Source: Salsipaludibacter sp963812245
Lineage (GTDB): Bacteria > Actinomycetota > Nitriliruptoria > Nitriliruptorales > Nitriliruptoraceae
Direction of reading: 5' to 3'
Length of the DNA stretch: 64,000 nucleotides
NCBI GenBank assembly: GCA_963812245.1
Contig: CAWEUK010000003.1
Location: 124,001 to 188,000, forward strand
The notes under the pieces are model-generated. The model was not told the DNA's origin. It did no database searches and was given only the letters and a program-made list of their open reading frames with translations. The translations under genes and the position numbers were made by a program. Positions 44,625 through 52,723 of the stretch are shown in pieces. Each line of letters opens with the position of its first letter. Within the stretch, counting starts at the first letter, position 1.

Positions 44625-45608
44625 ATGGCACAGATTCTCGTCCTGATCGACCACAACGACGACGGTCCCCGCAAGGTCAGCCTCCAGATGCTCACCGCTG
44701 CCCGCCGCATCGCCGCCGAGACCGGTGACACGGTGGCGGCCGCATGGCTTGGTGAGGATGCCGACGACGCCGAGGAGGAACTGGGCGCCAACGGTGCCGA
44801 GGTCCTGTACTGGTGGGATTCCGAGGACGCCGACGGCTACGTGACACTGCCCAAGGTCGAGGCGCTGGCGACCATCATCGACGAGTACGACGTGTCGGCG
44901 TTGCTGTTCGCGTCGTCCAACCACACCAAGGACGTCGCGGCGCGTCTGGGGATCCGCATCGACGGTGGCGTCATCACCGACGTCACCGACATCGCGGTCG
45001 AGGACGGCACGATCGTGGCCACCAAGGAGGTCTTCGGTGGTGCCACGATCACCAAGTCGCGGGTCGCCGAGGGCAAGTTCCCGATCTTCGGCATCGCGCC
45101 CAACGCCTTCCCACGCGAACAGGTCGACGGCGACCTGCCAGAACTGGTCGACATCGACTTCGACCTGTCCGACGCCGCGACGAAGTCAGTCGTGACATCG
45201 GTCGAGAAGCAGGCATCCGCCGACCGCCCCGACATCGGCGAAGCCGCCATCGTCATCGCCGGCGGCCGCGGCCTGGGCAACGAGGACGGGTTCGAGTTGA
45301 TGGAGGAACTGGCCGACGTGCTGGGTGCCGGCGTGGGTGCATCCCGGGCCGCCACCGACGCCGGGTGGTACCCGCACCGCTACCAGATCGGTCAGACCGG
45401 CCGCACGATCTCGCCGATGCTCTACGTCGGGTCGGGGATCTCGGGTGCCATCCAGCACCGTGCCGGGATGCAGACCAGCCAGAACATCGTCGCGATCAAC
45501 AAGGACGCCGAGGCCCCGATCTTCCAGATCGCGGACTTCGGCGTCGTCGGCGACCTCTATGACGTCGTCCCGGCGCTGGTCGAGGAACTCAAGGACCGCA
45601 AGGGCTGA
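44625..45608 (+). CDS. etfA: Electron transfer flavoprotein, alpha subunit
   Basis: 327-residue EtfA/FixB. The N-terminal domain begins MAQILVLIDHN; the FAD domain contains GGRGLGNEDGFELMEELAD, GASRAATDAGWYPHRYQIGQ, then TGRTISPMLYVGSGISGAI and QHRAGMQTSQNIVAINKDAE, the ETF-alpha signature. It forms an operon with etfB. No ETF:quinone oxidoreductase lies nearby. Confidence 0.93.
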   Translation: MAQILVLIDHNDDGPRKVSLQMLTAARRIAAETGDTVAAAWLGEDADDAEEELGANGAEVLYWWDSEDADGYVTLPKVEALATIIDEYDVSALLFASSNHTKDVAARLGIRIDGGVITDVTDIAVEDGTIVATKEVFGGATITKSRVAEGKFPIFGIAPNAFPREQVDGDLPELVDIDFDLSDAATKSVVTSVEKQASADRPDIGEAAIVIAGGRGLGNEDGFELMEELADVLGAGVGASRAATDAGWYPHRYQIGQTGRTISPMLYVGSGISGAIQHRAGMQTSQNIVAINKDAEAPIFQIADFGVVGDLYDVVPALVEELKDRKG

Positions 45609-45692
45609 CCACCTCGCAGCCCTGCGCGGTCCTCCGCCGCGTCGGCCGCCGACGACGGGGGCACTCGGGGTGCCAGCGTCAGGACAGCACTC

Positions 45693-46094
45693 TCAGGACA
45701 GCAGCATCGGTGATGCGATCGCCGCCACCAGGGCTGCCAGCGTCGCCACGCCCCACACCAGTTCGGCACGCTCGTGCATGTCCCGGGCGTCACTGCGCTG
45801 GCGGAAGGACGCCTCACCGTCCGCCGGTGGCAGGTCGGCAACGGCCTGCTGGTGGTGATGGGTCCGAGACAGCATCCACGCCGCCAGCACCAGCAGCACC
45901 GGCGTGATCAACGACGGCCACGCCTGGCGCAGCACCACGTCGACGAGGGTGACCGCGGCGACGACGATGATGCTCCAGAACCCCCACAGGAACGAGCGGC
46001 GATAGGAGCCGGGTCGCGACGACGACTTGAGACGTCGGCGGGTGCCGAAGGGGTCGGTGGGTCCACCCATGCCGTTGCCGGACTGCCCACTCAT
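45693..46094 (-). CDS. Small membrane protein of unknown function
   Basis: 133 residues. A basic N-terminus (RRRLKSSSRPGSYRRSF) is followed by two adjacent helices (IIVVAAVTLVDVVL and ITPVLLVLAAWML), a His-containing loop (SRTHHHQQAVADL) and a C-terminal helix (LVWGVATLAALVAAIASPML). No family recognised. ATG 46094 or the internal Met at 46070 could start it. Confidence 0.55.
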   Translation of the reverse strand: MSGQSGNGMGGPTDPFGTRRRLKSSSRPGSYRRSFLWGFWSIIVVAAVTLVDVVLRQAWPSLITPVLLVLAAWMLSRTHHHQQAVADLPPADGEASFRQRSDARDMHERAELVWGVATLAALVAAIASPMLLS

Positions 46095-46257
46095 GCAGTG
46101 CCTGTCTCGCGAACTTGGTTGGCATTCGGTCGCCGCTGCATCTCACGTCACATCGTTGCGATCCACTCGCAGACAGACCCGGTCTGCCACGCGAACCGCG
46201 CCTCGTGGCGCGAGCGCCGCGACAACCTCGGTGCTCAACCCGTCCACGAGACAGACA

Positions 46258-46872
46258 CTAGGGCGCCAACCGCGTGGTCGTCCAGCCGTGGTCCGTGGCC
46301 GTCCACACCAGCCGGTCGTGCATCCGGAACCGGCGTCCCTGCCAGAACTCCACGCGACTCGGTCGCACCCTGACGCCACCCCAGTGGTCGGGGCGGGGAA
46401 TGGTCGTCCCCTCGGGATACTCCTGCGACAGCCTCGCCCACCGGGTCTCGAGGTCGTCGCGCGTGATCTCCCGGGACTGGGGTGACGCGATCGCCGCCAG
46501 TCTGGAGCCATGCGGCCTGGTCGCCCAGTAGGCGTCGGACTCGGCCTCGGTGGCGCGTTCGGCGGTGCCCTCGAAGCGCACGGATCGGTGCAGGGACGTC
46601 CACACCGCAGTCACCGCCACCTGGGGGTTGGCGGCCAACTCGACACCCTTGCGACTGTCGAGGTTCGTGAAGAAGATCAGTCCCTGGTCGTCGACCACGC
46701 GGAAGAGCACCGCGCGTGCGGAGGGGGCGGCGTCCGGGGTCGCCGTGGCGATGATGGCGGCGTCGGGATCGACCACGCCGGCCTCGCGCGCATCCCGGAC
46801 CCACTGCAGGTAGCCCTGCATCGGGTCATCCGGCAGGTCGTCGGGGGTGAGCTTCGGTGGGGAGTCGTCCAT
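46258..46872 (-). CDS. pdxH: Pyridoxamine 5'-phosphate oxidase
   Basis: FMN enzyme converting pyridoxine/pyridoxamine phosphate to PLP; 204 residues. The N-terminal DPMQGYLQWVRDAREAGVVD and FMN-site residues SARAVLFRVVDDQGLIFFTN, LDSRKGVELAANPQVAVTAVW follow the family. The C-terminal signature is FWQGRRFRMHDRLVWT. ATG 46872 is preferred since a -10 box lies exactly 7 bases upstream, so the mRNA is likely leaderless. Confidence 0.92.
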   Translation of the reverse strand: MDDSPPKLTPDDLPDDPMQGYLQWVRDAREAGVVDPDAAIIATATPDAAPSARAVLFRVVDDQGLIFFTNLDSRKGVELAANPQVAVTAVWTSLHRSVRFEGTAERATEAESDAYWATRPHGSRLAAIASPQSREITRDDLETRWARLSQEYPEGTTIPRPDHWGGVRVRPSRVEFWQGRRFRMHDRLVWTATDHGWTTTRLAP

Positions 46873-46879
46873 GGCGGCA

Positions 46880-46885
46880 ACGATA
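46880..46885 (-). promoter_or_regulatory. -10 box of a probably leaderless pdxH transcript
   Basis: TATCGT on the minus strand, 7 bases before the ATG, with no Shine-Dalgarno between them. Confidence 0.45.
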
Positions 46886-46962
46886 CTCCCACGACGTCCG
46901 ACCGAACCACCGGAGCGCCGGCCCACGGGCGCTCGACGCAAGCCAGCGGGCGTGGATGGCGT

Positions 46963-47070
46963 GCCGGTGGGCGTGGATCCGGTGAAATGCGGTCGGTGTG
47001 ACGCCCGGTGGCGGCCGGGAGCGCCGGTGGGCGTGGATCCGGTGAAATGCAGTCGGTGTGACGCCCGGTG
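46963..47070. repeat. Two 48-bp near-identical direct repeats, 60-bp period
   Basis: The copies at 46963-47010 and 47023-47070 begin GCCGGTGGGCGTGGATCC and differ at one base. A partial third copy (GCGGGCGTGGAT) is at 46947. They fill most of the gap between the FolP-like stop and the pdxH start. The 60-bp period keeps the frame; read on the minus strand it gives GVTPTAFHRIHAHR twice. I see no start or Shine-Dalgarno that would make this a gene. Confidence 0.85.
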
Positions 47071-47111
47071 TCCTTCGCGACGGCCGCCCGATGACGCGCC
47101 GTCGGGTGACG

Positions 47112-48002
47112 TCAGGCGCCCGGTGGGGCCTGGCGGTACAGCCGGGGGTCGAGCAGCGCGTGCTCGCCCAGTTGGGTCTCGCCACGCAACAGCGACCGCA
47201 GCGACACGTAGTCACCCGCGCCCGCGACGTCGTGCACGCGCAGCAACGTCTTCGGTCGATCGACGAAGTGCTCCAGCACGGCCAGCGTGGCGGGGTCACG
47301 CCGGGCCGGTTCGCGGCCGGTGGCGACACCCAGCACGTCCTTGCGTGAGATGGCCCAGAGCTGGGGCAGGTCGAACGCCGAACTGATCCGGTCCACCTCG
47401 CGGATCACGTCCAGGGTCTGCTGGGGGGTCTTGGACAGGTCGACGCCGGGATCGAGGATGACTCGATCGGGTGCCAGGCCGGCGTCGTCGAGGGTGTCGA
47501 GGTGGCGTTCGAAGAAGGTGATGACGTCACCGGTGACATCGTCGTACATCCGCGCCTCGGTCAGCCGCTGCTTGGGTTTGCCGCGGTTGTGGGTCAGGAC
47601 GTACCAGGCATCGTGGCGGGCGACGATGTCGACGACCTCGTCGTGTTCGACACCCGAGTAGTCGTTGATGATGCAGGCACCGGCGTCCAGGACGGCCTCG
47701 GCGACGGCCGGCTTGTACGTGTCGACGCTGACGACGATGCCCTCTGTGGCCAGTTGCGTGACGATCGGCACCAGTGCGGCGATCTCGTCCCCGGCATCCA
47801 CCACCGGCAGGTGCGTGGCCGCGGACTGTGCCCCCAGGTCGACGACGCTGGCGCCGTCGGCGACCTGTCGTCGCGCGACGGTCACGCGTTCCTGCAGGTC
47901 GACACTGCGGCGAGGATCCGAGAAGGAGTCGGCGTTGACGTTGACGATGCCCATCAGGGTGGCATGACGGGAGGACAGCCACGAGGGCACGCTGGGTGTC
48001 AC
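47112..48002 (-). CDS. folP2: Dihydropteroate synthase-like protein (FolP2 type)
   Basis: 296-residue TIM-barrel protein. DHPS landmarks are LMGIVNVNADSFSDPRRSV, DGASVVDLGAQSA, VSVDTYKPAVAEAVLDAGAC and IINDYSGVE, then DPGVDLSKTPQQTLDVI and AISRKDVLGVATGR. The motifs are recognisable but depart from true DHPS: the pterin loop usually NVTPDSFSDGG and the phosphate loop DPGIGFGKT are altered. Mycobacterial FolP2, which lies beside gpgS as here, lacks DHPS activity. I infer this is the same orthologue. GTG 48002 is the likely start. Confidence 0.8.
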   Translation of the reverse strand: MTPSVPSWLSSRHATLMGIVNVNADSFSDPRRSVDLQERVTVARRQVADGASVVDLGAQSAATHLPVVDAGDEIAALVPIVTQLATEGIVVSVDTYKPAVAEAVLDAGACIINDYSGVEHDEVVDIVARHDAWYVLTHNRGKPKQRLTEARMYDDVTGDVITFFERHLDTLDDAGLAPDRVILDPGVDLSKTPQQTLDVIREVDRISSAFDLPQLWAISRKDVLGVATGREPARRDPATLAVLEHFVDRPKTLLRVHDVAGAGDYVSLRSLLRGETQLGEHALLDPRLYRQAPPGA

Positions 48003-48132
48003 GGGGGATCCTGGAGTGGTGGAGGTCGGCACGGTGGTGTGGGGCTCCGCTCCCGGCAGTGAGGCGATCGGAGGTTCCCGATGCGCCGTCGTCGTCGGCG
48101 GTGTCCCGGCGGCGGTGTGGTGGCCGGGTTCG

Positions 48133-49107
48133 TCAGGCGGGTGCGTCGGTGACCGTCCCCCGTGGCGGTCGCACGACCAGCAAACCCTGTGGTCCGGCAC
48201 AGGGCAAGTGCCGACCGGGTCCAAGGTGACCCCGGTCGGAGGCCGCGGTGGGACTGGCGTCCGGGTTGGGGGTCGCCATGACGGCCGGGGTGGCAGGCTG
48301 GGTGGGTGCCGCCGAAACGGGTGCCGTCGCATGCTCGTTGGCGCCACGCAGGCCCAGGATGGTCGCAGCGACGTCGTGGGCCATGGGCACCAGTGACGCG
48401 TCCTGCTTGGCGCGATGGGTCAGCGAGCCGACGTCCACCGAGCCGACGGCGTCGGCCCCGTACGCGTCCGCGACGGTCAGCACCAGGCCGACGTCCACGC
48501 CGTATCGGGTCACGACCTCGATGGCGCGCAGGACGTCGCGCCGGATCGCGAACTGGCCCGAGAGCGGCTCGTCGACGTGTCCGAGCTCCGGGGCCAGGAG
48601 TCCCAGCAGGGGACGGGCCACGAACTCGGTGATGCGCCCCGAGGTGGGTCGGGCCGGCCCATCGGCGTACTGGAGCCGTTCGAATCGTCCCTTGGCCAGG
48701 GCCACGCCCCCACGACACGCCGCCGCAGCGAGCGCCTGCAGGTGCGCGACGTCGATCCCGTCCACGTCAGCGTCACGAAACACCAGGATGTCGCCGGGCA
48801 GGTCGCTGGCCCGCCACAGGGTGTCGCCCTTGCCCAGGACCGGACCGGCCGGGCCCAGGCTGGCCGCCGTCACCACCTCGATGCCATGGTCACGCGCGCG
48901 GTTCACCGTGTCGTCCGTGGAGCCGCCGTCGACCAGCACGATGCGGTCGAAGGACCCACTGGCCCGCACCCGTGCGACCAGGGCAGCCAGCCCCTCGATC
49001 GAGTCGGCCTCGTCGAGGGCCGGGATGACCAGGGTGCAGGTTGGTGCCGGGATCGCCGGCAGGTCCGGCACGGCCGGCAGGGGTGACGATGTCACGGGAT
49101 CGGTCAC
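48133..49107 (-). CDS. gpgS: Glucosyl-3-phosphoglycerate synthase-like glycosyltransferase
   Basis: 324-residue GT-A-fold transferase. The fold appears in CTLVIPALDEADSIEGLAAL, DRIVLVDGGSTDDTVNRA, GKGDTLWRASDLPGDILVF and RDADVDGIDVAHL (the DxD-type metal site). FVARPLLGLLAPELGHVDEP and LSGQFAIRRDVLRAIEVV resemble the acceptor part of GpgS, which makes the precursor of methylglucose polysaccharide. An unusual Ala/Pro-rich tail of about 60 residues follows. GTG 49107 lies 8 bases after the hydrolase stop. The folP2-gpgS neighbourhood supports the name. Confidence 0.7.
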   Translation of the reverse strand: MTDPVTSSPLPAVPDLPAIPAPTCTLVIPALDEADSIEGLAALVARVRASGSFDRIVLVDGGSTDDTVNRARDHGIEVVTAASLGPAGPVLGKGDTLWRASDLPGDILVFRDADVDGIDVAHLQALAAAACRGGVALAKGRFERLQYADGPARPTSGRITEFVARPLLGLLAPELGHVDEPLSGQFAIRRDVLRAIEVVTRYGVDVGLVLTVADAYGADAVGSVDVGSLTHRAKQDASLVPMAHDVAATILGLRGANEHATAPVSAAPTQPATPAVMATPNPDASPTAASDRGHLGPGRHLPCAGPQGLLVVRPPRGTVTDAPA

Positions 49108-49114
49108 GTCCGGC

Positions 49115-49885
49115 TCAGGTGAGGAACTCGAGGATGGAGGCAGCCACTCGTCCCGGTGCCTCGACCGGCATCCAGTGGGCGACATCGGCCACGACCTCGA
49201 CGCGACTCACGGGGATGGTGCGGTGCAACTCCTCGGCCATTGCCAGCGGCGTCGAGCGATCGTGTGCGCCGACCATCACCAGCACCTGTTGGCCCAGTTC
49301 GTCGCGTCGGATCTGGGGGGCCTCGGCCATCGCCCGTGTTGCCTTGGCGTAGGACTGCGGGTCGTTGCGCTGGAACAGCTCGCGGAGCAGGCCGACACCG
49401 CCGGGCTGCATGGCGTGGGTCTGCGGACTGACTGCCCCCTCCAGCCATGCGTCGACGAGGTCGTCGAGACCGTCGGCAGCAACCGCGTCGGCGCGATCGC
49501 GGTAGGCCTGCTGGGTGTCGGGGTCGAAGTGGCTGATGGCGCCGATGAGCACGAGCTTGCTCACCAGTTCCGGCTTGTCCTGGGCCAGGTACTGCGCCAC
49601 CAACGTGCCCATCGAGTGGCCCACCAGGGTGACCGACGGGAGGTCGAGGTGGCGGATGAGCAGTTCGACGTCCTTGGCCATGCTCTCGATCGAGATCGTC
49701 CCGCTGGCGCCACTGCGGCCGTGCCCGCGCAGGTCCATGGCGATGCAGTGGTGGTGCTGGGCCATGGCGGCCACGACGCCGTGCCAGACGTTGGCCGAGC
49801 CACCCAGACCGTGGACGAACACGACCGGCGGGCCCTCGCCGATGCTGCGGTAGTTGAGGGTCGTGCCGTTGACGGAAGCAAACAT
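49115..49885 (-). CDS. Alpha/beta hydrolase
   Basis: 256-residue serine hydrolase. The oxyanion HG element is VVFVHGLGGSANVW; the nucleophile elbow is LVGHSMGTLVA; the acid Asp lies in VMVGAHDRSTPLAMAE and the catalytic His in VADVAHWMPVEAPGRVA. Most similar in layout to esterases and haloperoxidase-like enzymes. It is the first gene of a minus-strand string with gpgS and folP2. Confidence 0.85.
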   Translation of the reverse strand: MFASVNGTTLNYRSIGEGPPVVFVHGLGGSANVWHGVVAAMAQHHHCIAMDLRGHGRSGASGTISIESMAKDVELLIRHLDLPSVTLVGHSMGTLVAQYLAQDKPELVSKLVLIGAISHFDPDTQQAYRDRADAVAADGLDDLVDAWLEGAVSPQTHAMQPGGVGLLRELFQRNDPQSYAKATRAMAEAPQIRRDELGQQVLVMVGAHDRSTPLAMAEELHRTIPVSRVEVVADVAHWMPVEAPGRVAASILEFLT

Positions 49886-50295
49886 GTGGGGACTCGCAGA
49901 CAGGTCGGGAAGACGGAAGTTGTGGCGGTGCGGTGGCGGCGTGGGGCGCGTGGCACGGGCCACCTGTGGAAGGCAGATGGCACGTCGTGGCGGGTGCTCG
50001 CGAGGCACGCAGACGGCATCCGGCGCGGTGGCCGAGCGTCGTGGCGCACGCGATTGCTCGACTGGCGAGGGTAGCCGTGCCGGCCCGGTACCCCGGTCCG
50101 TGGCCCATGGCGCCACGCCATACGCTTGCGGACCCTTGGGCACGCGTCGGGCAGGGTCGCCGCGGCCGACGCCGGCCGCCCGGTCGCCGTCGCCGCACCC
50201 GGCCCGAACACCCCGCCCCGGCACCCGGCCCGAGCATCCCGGCCCGAGTCCACCATCCCGTCCGCCCACCCGGCCACCCCGTCCAGGAGCCTTCG
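49886..50295. other. Gene-free 410-base divergent region
   Basis: Lies between the hydrolase (leftwards) and an SRPBCC gene (rightwards). The right part is C-rich with a 13-bp repeat GCACCCGGCCCGA at 50195 and 50221. A minus-strand TACCCT at 50068-50073 could be a -10 box. No open frame here looks coding, and no structured RNA was recognised. Confidence 0.4.
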
Positions 50296-50751
50296 ATGCG
50301 CCTCGAGGTCGACACCACCATCACCGCGTCGATCGAGGACGTCTGGGACGTGCTGGTCGACTGGGAGGCCCAGCGTGACTGGATGCTTGATGCCAAGGAC
50401 GTCGTGGTCGTCTCGCCCGAACGCAGTGGCCACGGTGTGACGATCCACGTGCCGACCTCGCTGCTCGGCCTGCCGGTGCTGGACGTGATGCGCGTCACCG
50501 GATGGGATCCGCCGCGGCGACTGGAGGCGACGCACCTCGGCCGCCTGATCAAGGGCGTGGGCGCATTCGAGTTGACGCCGGTGGACGACGACGTGACGCA
50601 CCTGCTGTGGTGGGAGGAGATCGTGGCCCCGCTGGGTGCGCTGGGTGAGCAGGGGGCGCGCATCGCCCTGCCGGTCCTGCGTGCCATCTTCAGCCGGTCA
50701 CTGGACCGCTTCCGGGTGCTGGTCGAGGATGGCGTCGGGACGTCCGCATGA
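50296..50751 (+). CDS. SRPBCC/START-fold protein
   Basis: 151 residues. MRLEVDTTITASIEDVWDVL then DWEAQRDWMLDAKDV and MRVTGWDPPRRLEATHLGRL follow the polyketide-cyclase/dehydrase pattern of actinobacterial SRPBCC proteins. It binds an unknown ligand. CAGGAG precedes the ATG, and it overlaps the lipoprotein gene by ATGA. Confidence 0.75.
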   Translation: MRLEVDTTITASIEDVWDVLVDWEAQRDWMLDAKDVVVVSPERSGHGVTIHVPTSLLGLPVLDVMRVTGWDPPRRLEATHLGRLIKGVGAFELTPVDDDVTHLLWWEEIVAPLGALGEQGARIALPVLRAIFSRSLDRFRVLVEDGVGTSA

Positions 50752-51326
50752 CGTCTGCCAGCGGGCACGGCCCCGACGACGCCGTCGGGCGGACTGGCCA
50801 CCGCACCCGGGCGGTGCGGAGCCTGGTGGCGATCCTCGCAGCCGCCACGCTCCTGGCCGGATGCGCCACCTCCAACCCCAACCATCGCCAGGCCGAGGCG
50901 GTCGACGACGGGGTGCAGGCGACCGGGGTCATCGACGGGTCGCGCGTCGCCATCTCGCGTGGTGTGCCCGAGGTCGTGTTCGGGGACTGCGATCCCGGCG
51001 TCGGGGTGGACGCCGACATCTGTTGGGTGGCGCGCACGATCGACGGACTGTCGATCGCGTTCGTGATCGAGAACCCGGCGCTCCTGGCCCCCGACGTGCG
51101 GCTCGACGTGGTGGATTCGACCTGTGAGGACTGTGACGACGTGACCGACGGCGTCGTCGTCGACCTGCGAGTGGATGGCGAGACGCGGCGGGCCACGACC
51201 GGATGGGTGGAGGTGGCGGCCGTGCCGGGGGAGCGGGCTGCGGCCGCGTTCGACCTGGGATTCCCTGATGGCGATGCACTGCGAGGGTCGTTCAACGTCC
51301 GGGAGTTGCGTCCCGAGGAGCAGTGA
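50748..51326 (+). CDS. Hypothetical lipoprotein
   Basis: 192 residues with a lipobox (LVAILAAATLLAGCAT). The mature part has four further Cys that could form two disulfides (VVFGDCDPG, DADICWVART, DSTCEDCDD) and a beta-rich fold. No family recognised. Coupled to the SRPBCC gene upstream. Confidence 0.6.
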   Translation: MTSASGHGPDDAVGRTGHRTRAVRSLVAILAAATLLAGCATSNPNHRQAEAVDDGVQATGVIDGSRVAISRGVPEVVFGDCDPGVGVDADICWVARTIDGLSIAFVIENPALLAPDVRLDVVDSTCEDCDDVTDGVVVDLRVDGETRRATTGWVEVAAVPGERAAAAFDLGFPDGDALRGSFNVRELRPEEQ

Positions 51327-51378
51327 TCCCGACTCCGATGCCGGTGTGGTTCCGGGCGGAGATCGGCCGGGGTGGTCG

Positions 51379-51768
51379 TCAGCCGGCGCCGGCGACCTCG
51401 GTGGTGAAGTCACTGCCCTGCATCACGCGTTGGGTGTGCGTCCCACGGGCGACCATGCGGCCTTCCCGGCGCACCACGATCTCGCACATGACGTCCCCAC
51501 GGCTGACCTGGGCGACGGTCGCGGCCAGTTCGACCTCGACGCCCACCGGGACCGGTGCCCGCCACACGAAGGTTGCCTGGTCGGGAACCTGGACCTCACC
51601 GGTGTCGAGATGGGGCGCCACCAGGTCGCGGCTGGCCTGGCCCATGGCGGCGACCATGGCCTCGAGGCTGCAGATGGCGTGGTCGTCCGGGCTGGCGGCA
51701 TCCACCATTTCGGGCGTGATCGCCACGGTCGTGGTCGTGGTTGCACCACGTGGCGGGCCGGGATTCAT
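51379..51768 (-). CDS. Thioesterase-like hotdog protein (FlK type)
   Basis: 129 residues. The hotdog helix region is CSLEAMVAAMGQASRDLVAP; VGVEVELAATVAQVSRGDVM and EIVVRREGRMVARGTHTQRV are the strands typical of the fluoroacetyl-CoA thioesterase-like family, which usually hydrolyse small acyl-CoAs. The substrate is not visible. Confidence 0.72.
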   Translation of the reverse strand: MNPGPPRGATTTTTVAITPEMVDAASPDDHAICSLEAMVAAMGQASRDLVAPHLDTGEVQVPDQATFVWRAPVPVGVEVELAATVAQVSRGDVMCEIVVRREGRMVARGTHTQRVMQGSDFTTEVAGAG

Positions 51769-51837
51769 GGCAGGCTCGTCGGTCGGATGTGGATGGGGAG
51801 AAGTGCGACGTCTGGGGCGACGGTAGCGAACCGAACG

Positions 51838-52563
51838 TCATCGTCCGATCAGTCGCTCGAAGGTGGCCCGCACCTTCCTGCCGAAGTTGCCGTACTGGCT
51901 GTCGTCGCGGATGGCCAGTCCCGGACCGGTGGGGGCGGTGACGTCGACGTCGTCGGGTGGTGCCATCGCCATCGACAGGATCAACGGGTCGGCACCGCGG
52001 TTGTCGATTCCGTGGACCGTGCCGGCGGGAACCAGCAGTGCGCCCATGGGATCCAGGCCCACGTCGCCAGCCTCGGTCACGAACCAGCAGCGACCGCCGA
52101 TGACGGTGTAGACGACGTCGTGGGCCGCGTACTGCAGGACGCCGGTGGACTGTTGAGGTTCGACGCACCACAGGTCGAGTGCGAGGTGGTCACCGGCGAC
52201 CGTGCGCACGCGCGTGGCGTGGTCGGCCTCGAACACGACGTAGTCGCGCAGGTCGACCGGGACGGGATCACCACTGGCCGCGACGTCCGCGATCGCCATG
52301 TGGGGATGGGTGGTCGCGATCAGCGCCTTGGCAACCTGGGTGGGTGAGCGCCCGTCCGTGCCCGTCGTCGAGGCCGATCGCCCAGCGCCCGGTTCGGTGG
52401 CTGGACCCGGTTCGGTGGCTGCGCCCGGTTCGGTGGCTGGACCCGGTCCGGTGGCTGCATCCTGCTCGGCTGCTGGGTCCGACACCGAGGTGGTGCCACC
52501 GCTCGGATCTGGACCAACAGGCGGTCGGGCGGTGGGTGTGGCGTGCTCGTCGGGGATCTCCAT
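51838..52563 (-). CDS. Cupin-domain protein with repetitive N-terminus
   Basis: 241 residues. The first 75 are disordered and contain GPATEPGAATEPG-type repeats. The rest is a single cupin barrel: VVYTVIGGRCWFVTEAGDVG and DPMGALLVPAGTVHGIDNRG, with the family's G-(X)n-P-A-G-x-x-H pattern but few metal ligands in motif 1, so metal binding is uncertain. The start at 52563 is favoured by a -10 box exactly 7 bases upstream. Confidence 0.68.
   Translation of the reverse strand: MEIPDEHATPTARPPVGPDPSGGTTSVSDPAAEQDAATGPGPATEPGAATEPGPATEPGAGRSASTTGTDGRSPTQVAKALIATTHPHMAIADVAASGDPVPVDLRDYVVFEADHATRVRTVAGDHLALDLWCVEPQQSTGVLQYAAHDVVYTVIGGRCWFVTEAGDVGLDPMGALLVPAGTVHGIDNRGADPLILSMAMAPPDDVDVTAPTGPGLAIRDDSQYGNFGRKVRATFERLIGR
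52390..52461. repeat. Four tandem 18-bp repeats in the cupin gene
   Basis: Units of CGGTTCGGTGGCTGNNCC at 52390, 52408, 52426 and 52444; units 1 and 3 are identical and the last has one change more. They encode the Pro-Ala-Thr-Glu repeats of the disordered N-terminus. Confidence 0.88.
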
Positions 52564-52570
52564 GGCCGCC

Positions 52571-52576
52571 AGCATA
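52571..52576 (-). promoter_or_regulatory. -10 box of a probably leaderless cupin transcript
   Basis: TATGCT on the minus strand, 7 bases before the ATG at 52563, the same spacing as moaA and pdxH. No Shine-Dalgarno. Confidence 0.4.
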
Positions 52577-52723
52577 GGTTGCGCCCGTCCGTGGCTGGAG
52601 CGTGTCCTCCGCCGCCGGTCACGCACCCGGACGGCTGGTGTGTCGGCGCTGGTGTCGGGGGCGGGCGTCAGGGCTGGCGTCAGGAGAATAGTCTCGCACG
52701 GACGTCGACCACAGGGATCCATC

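Noticed and set aside
46963..47070. CRISPR array
   Set aside because: Only two copies, 12-base spacing, no cas genes.
46847..47386. Plus-strand protein with two CxxC repeats (VKCGRCDAR, VKCSRCDAR)
   Set aside because: It overlaps the starts and ends of two good genes on the other strand and has no ribosome-binding site; only the repeat itself is reported.
48248..50074. 608-residue plus-strand frame
   Set aside because: Shadow of gpgS and the hydrolase on the minus strand.
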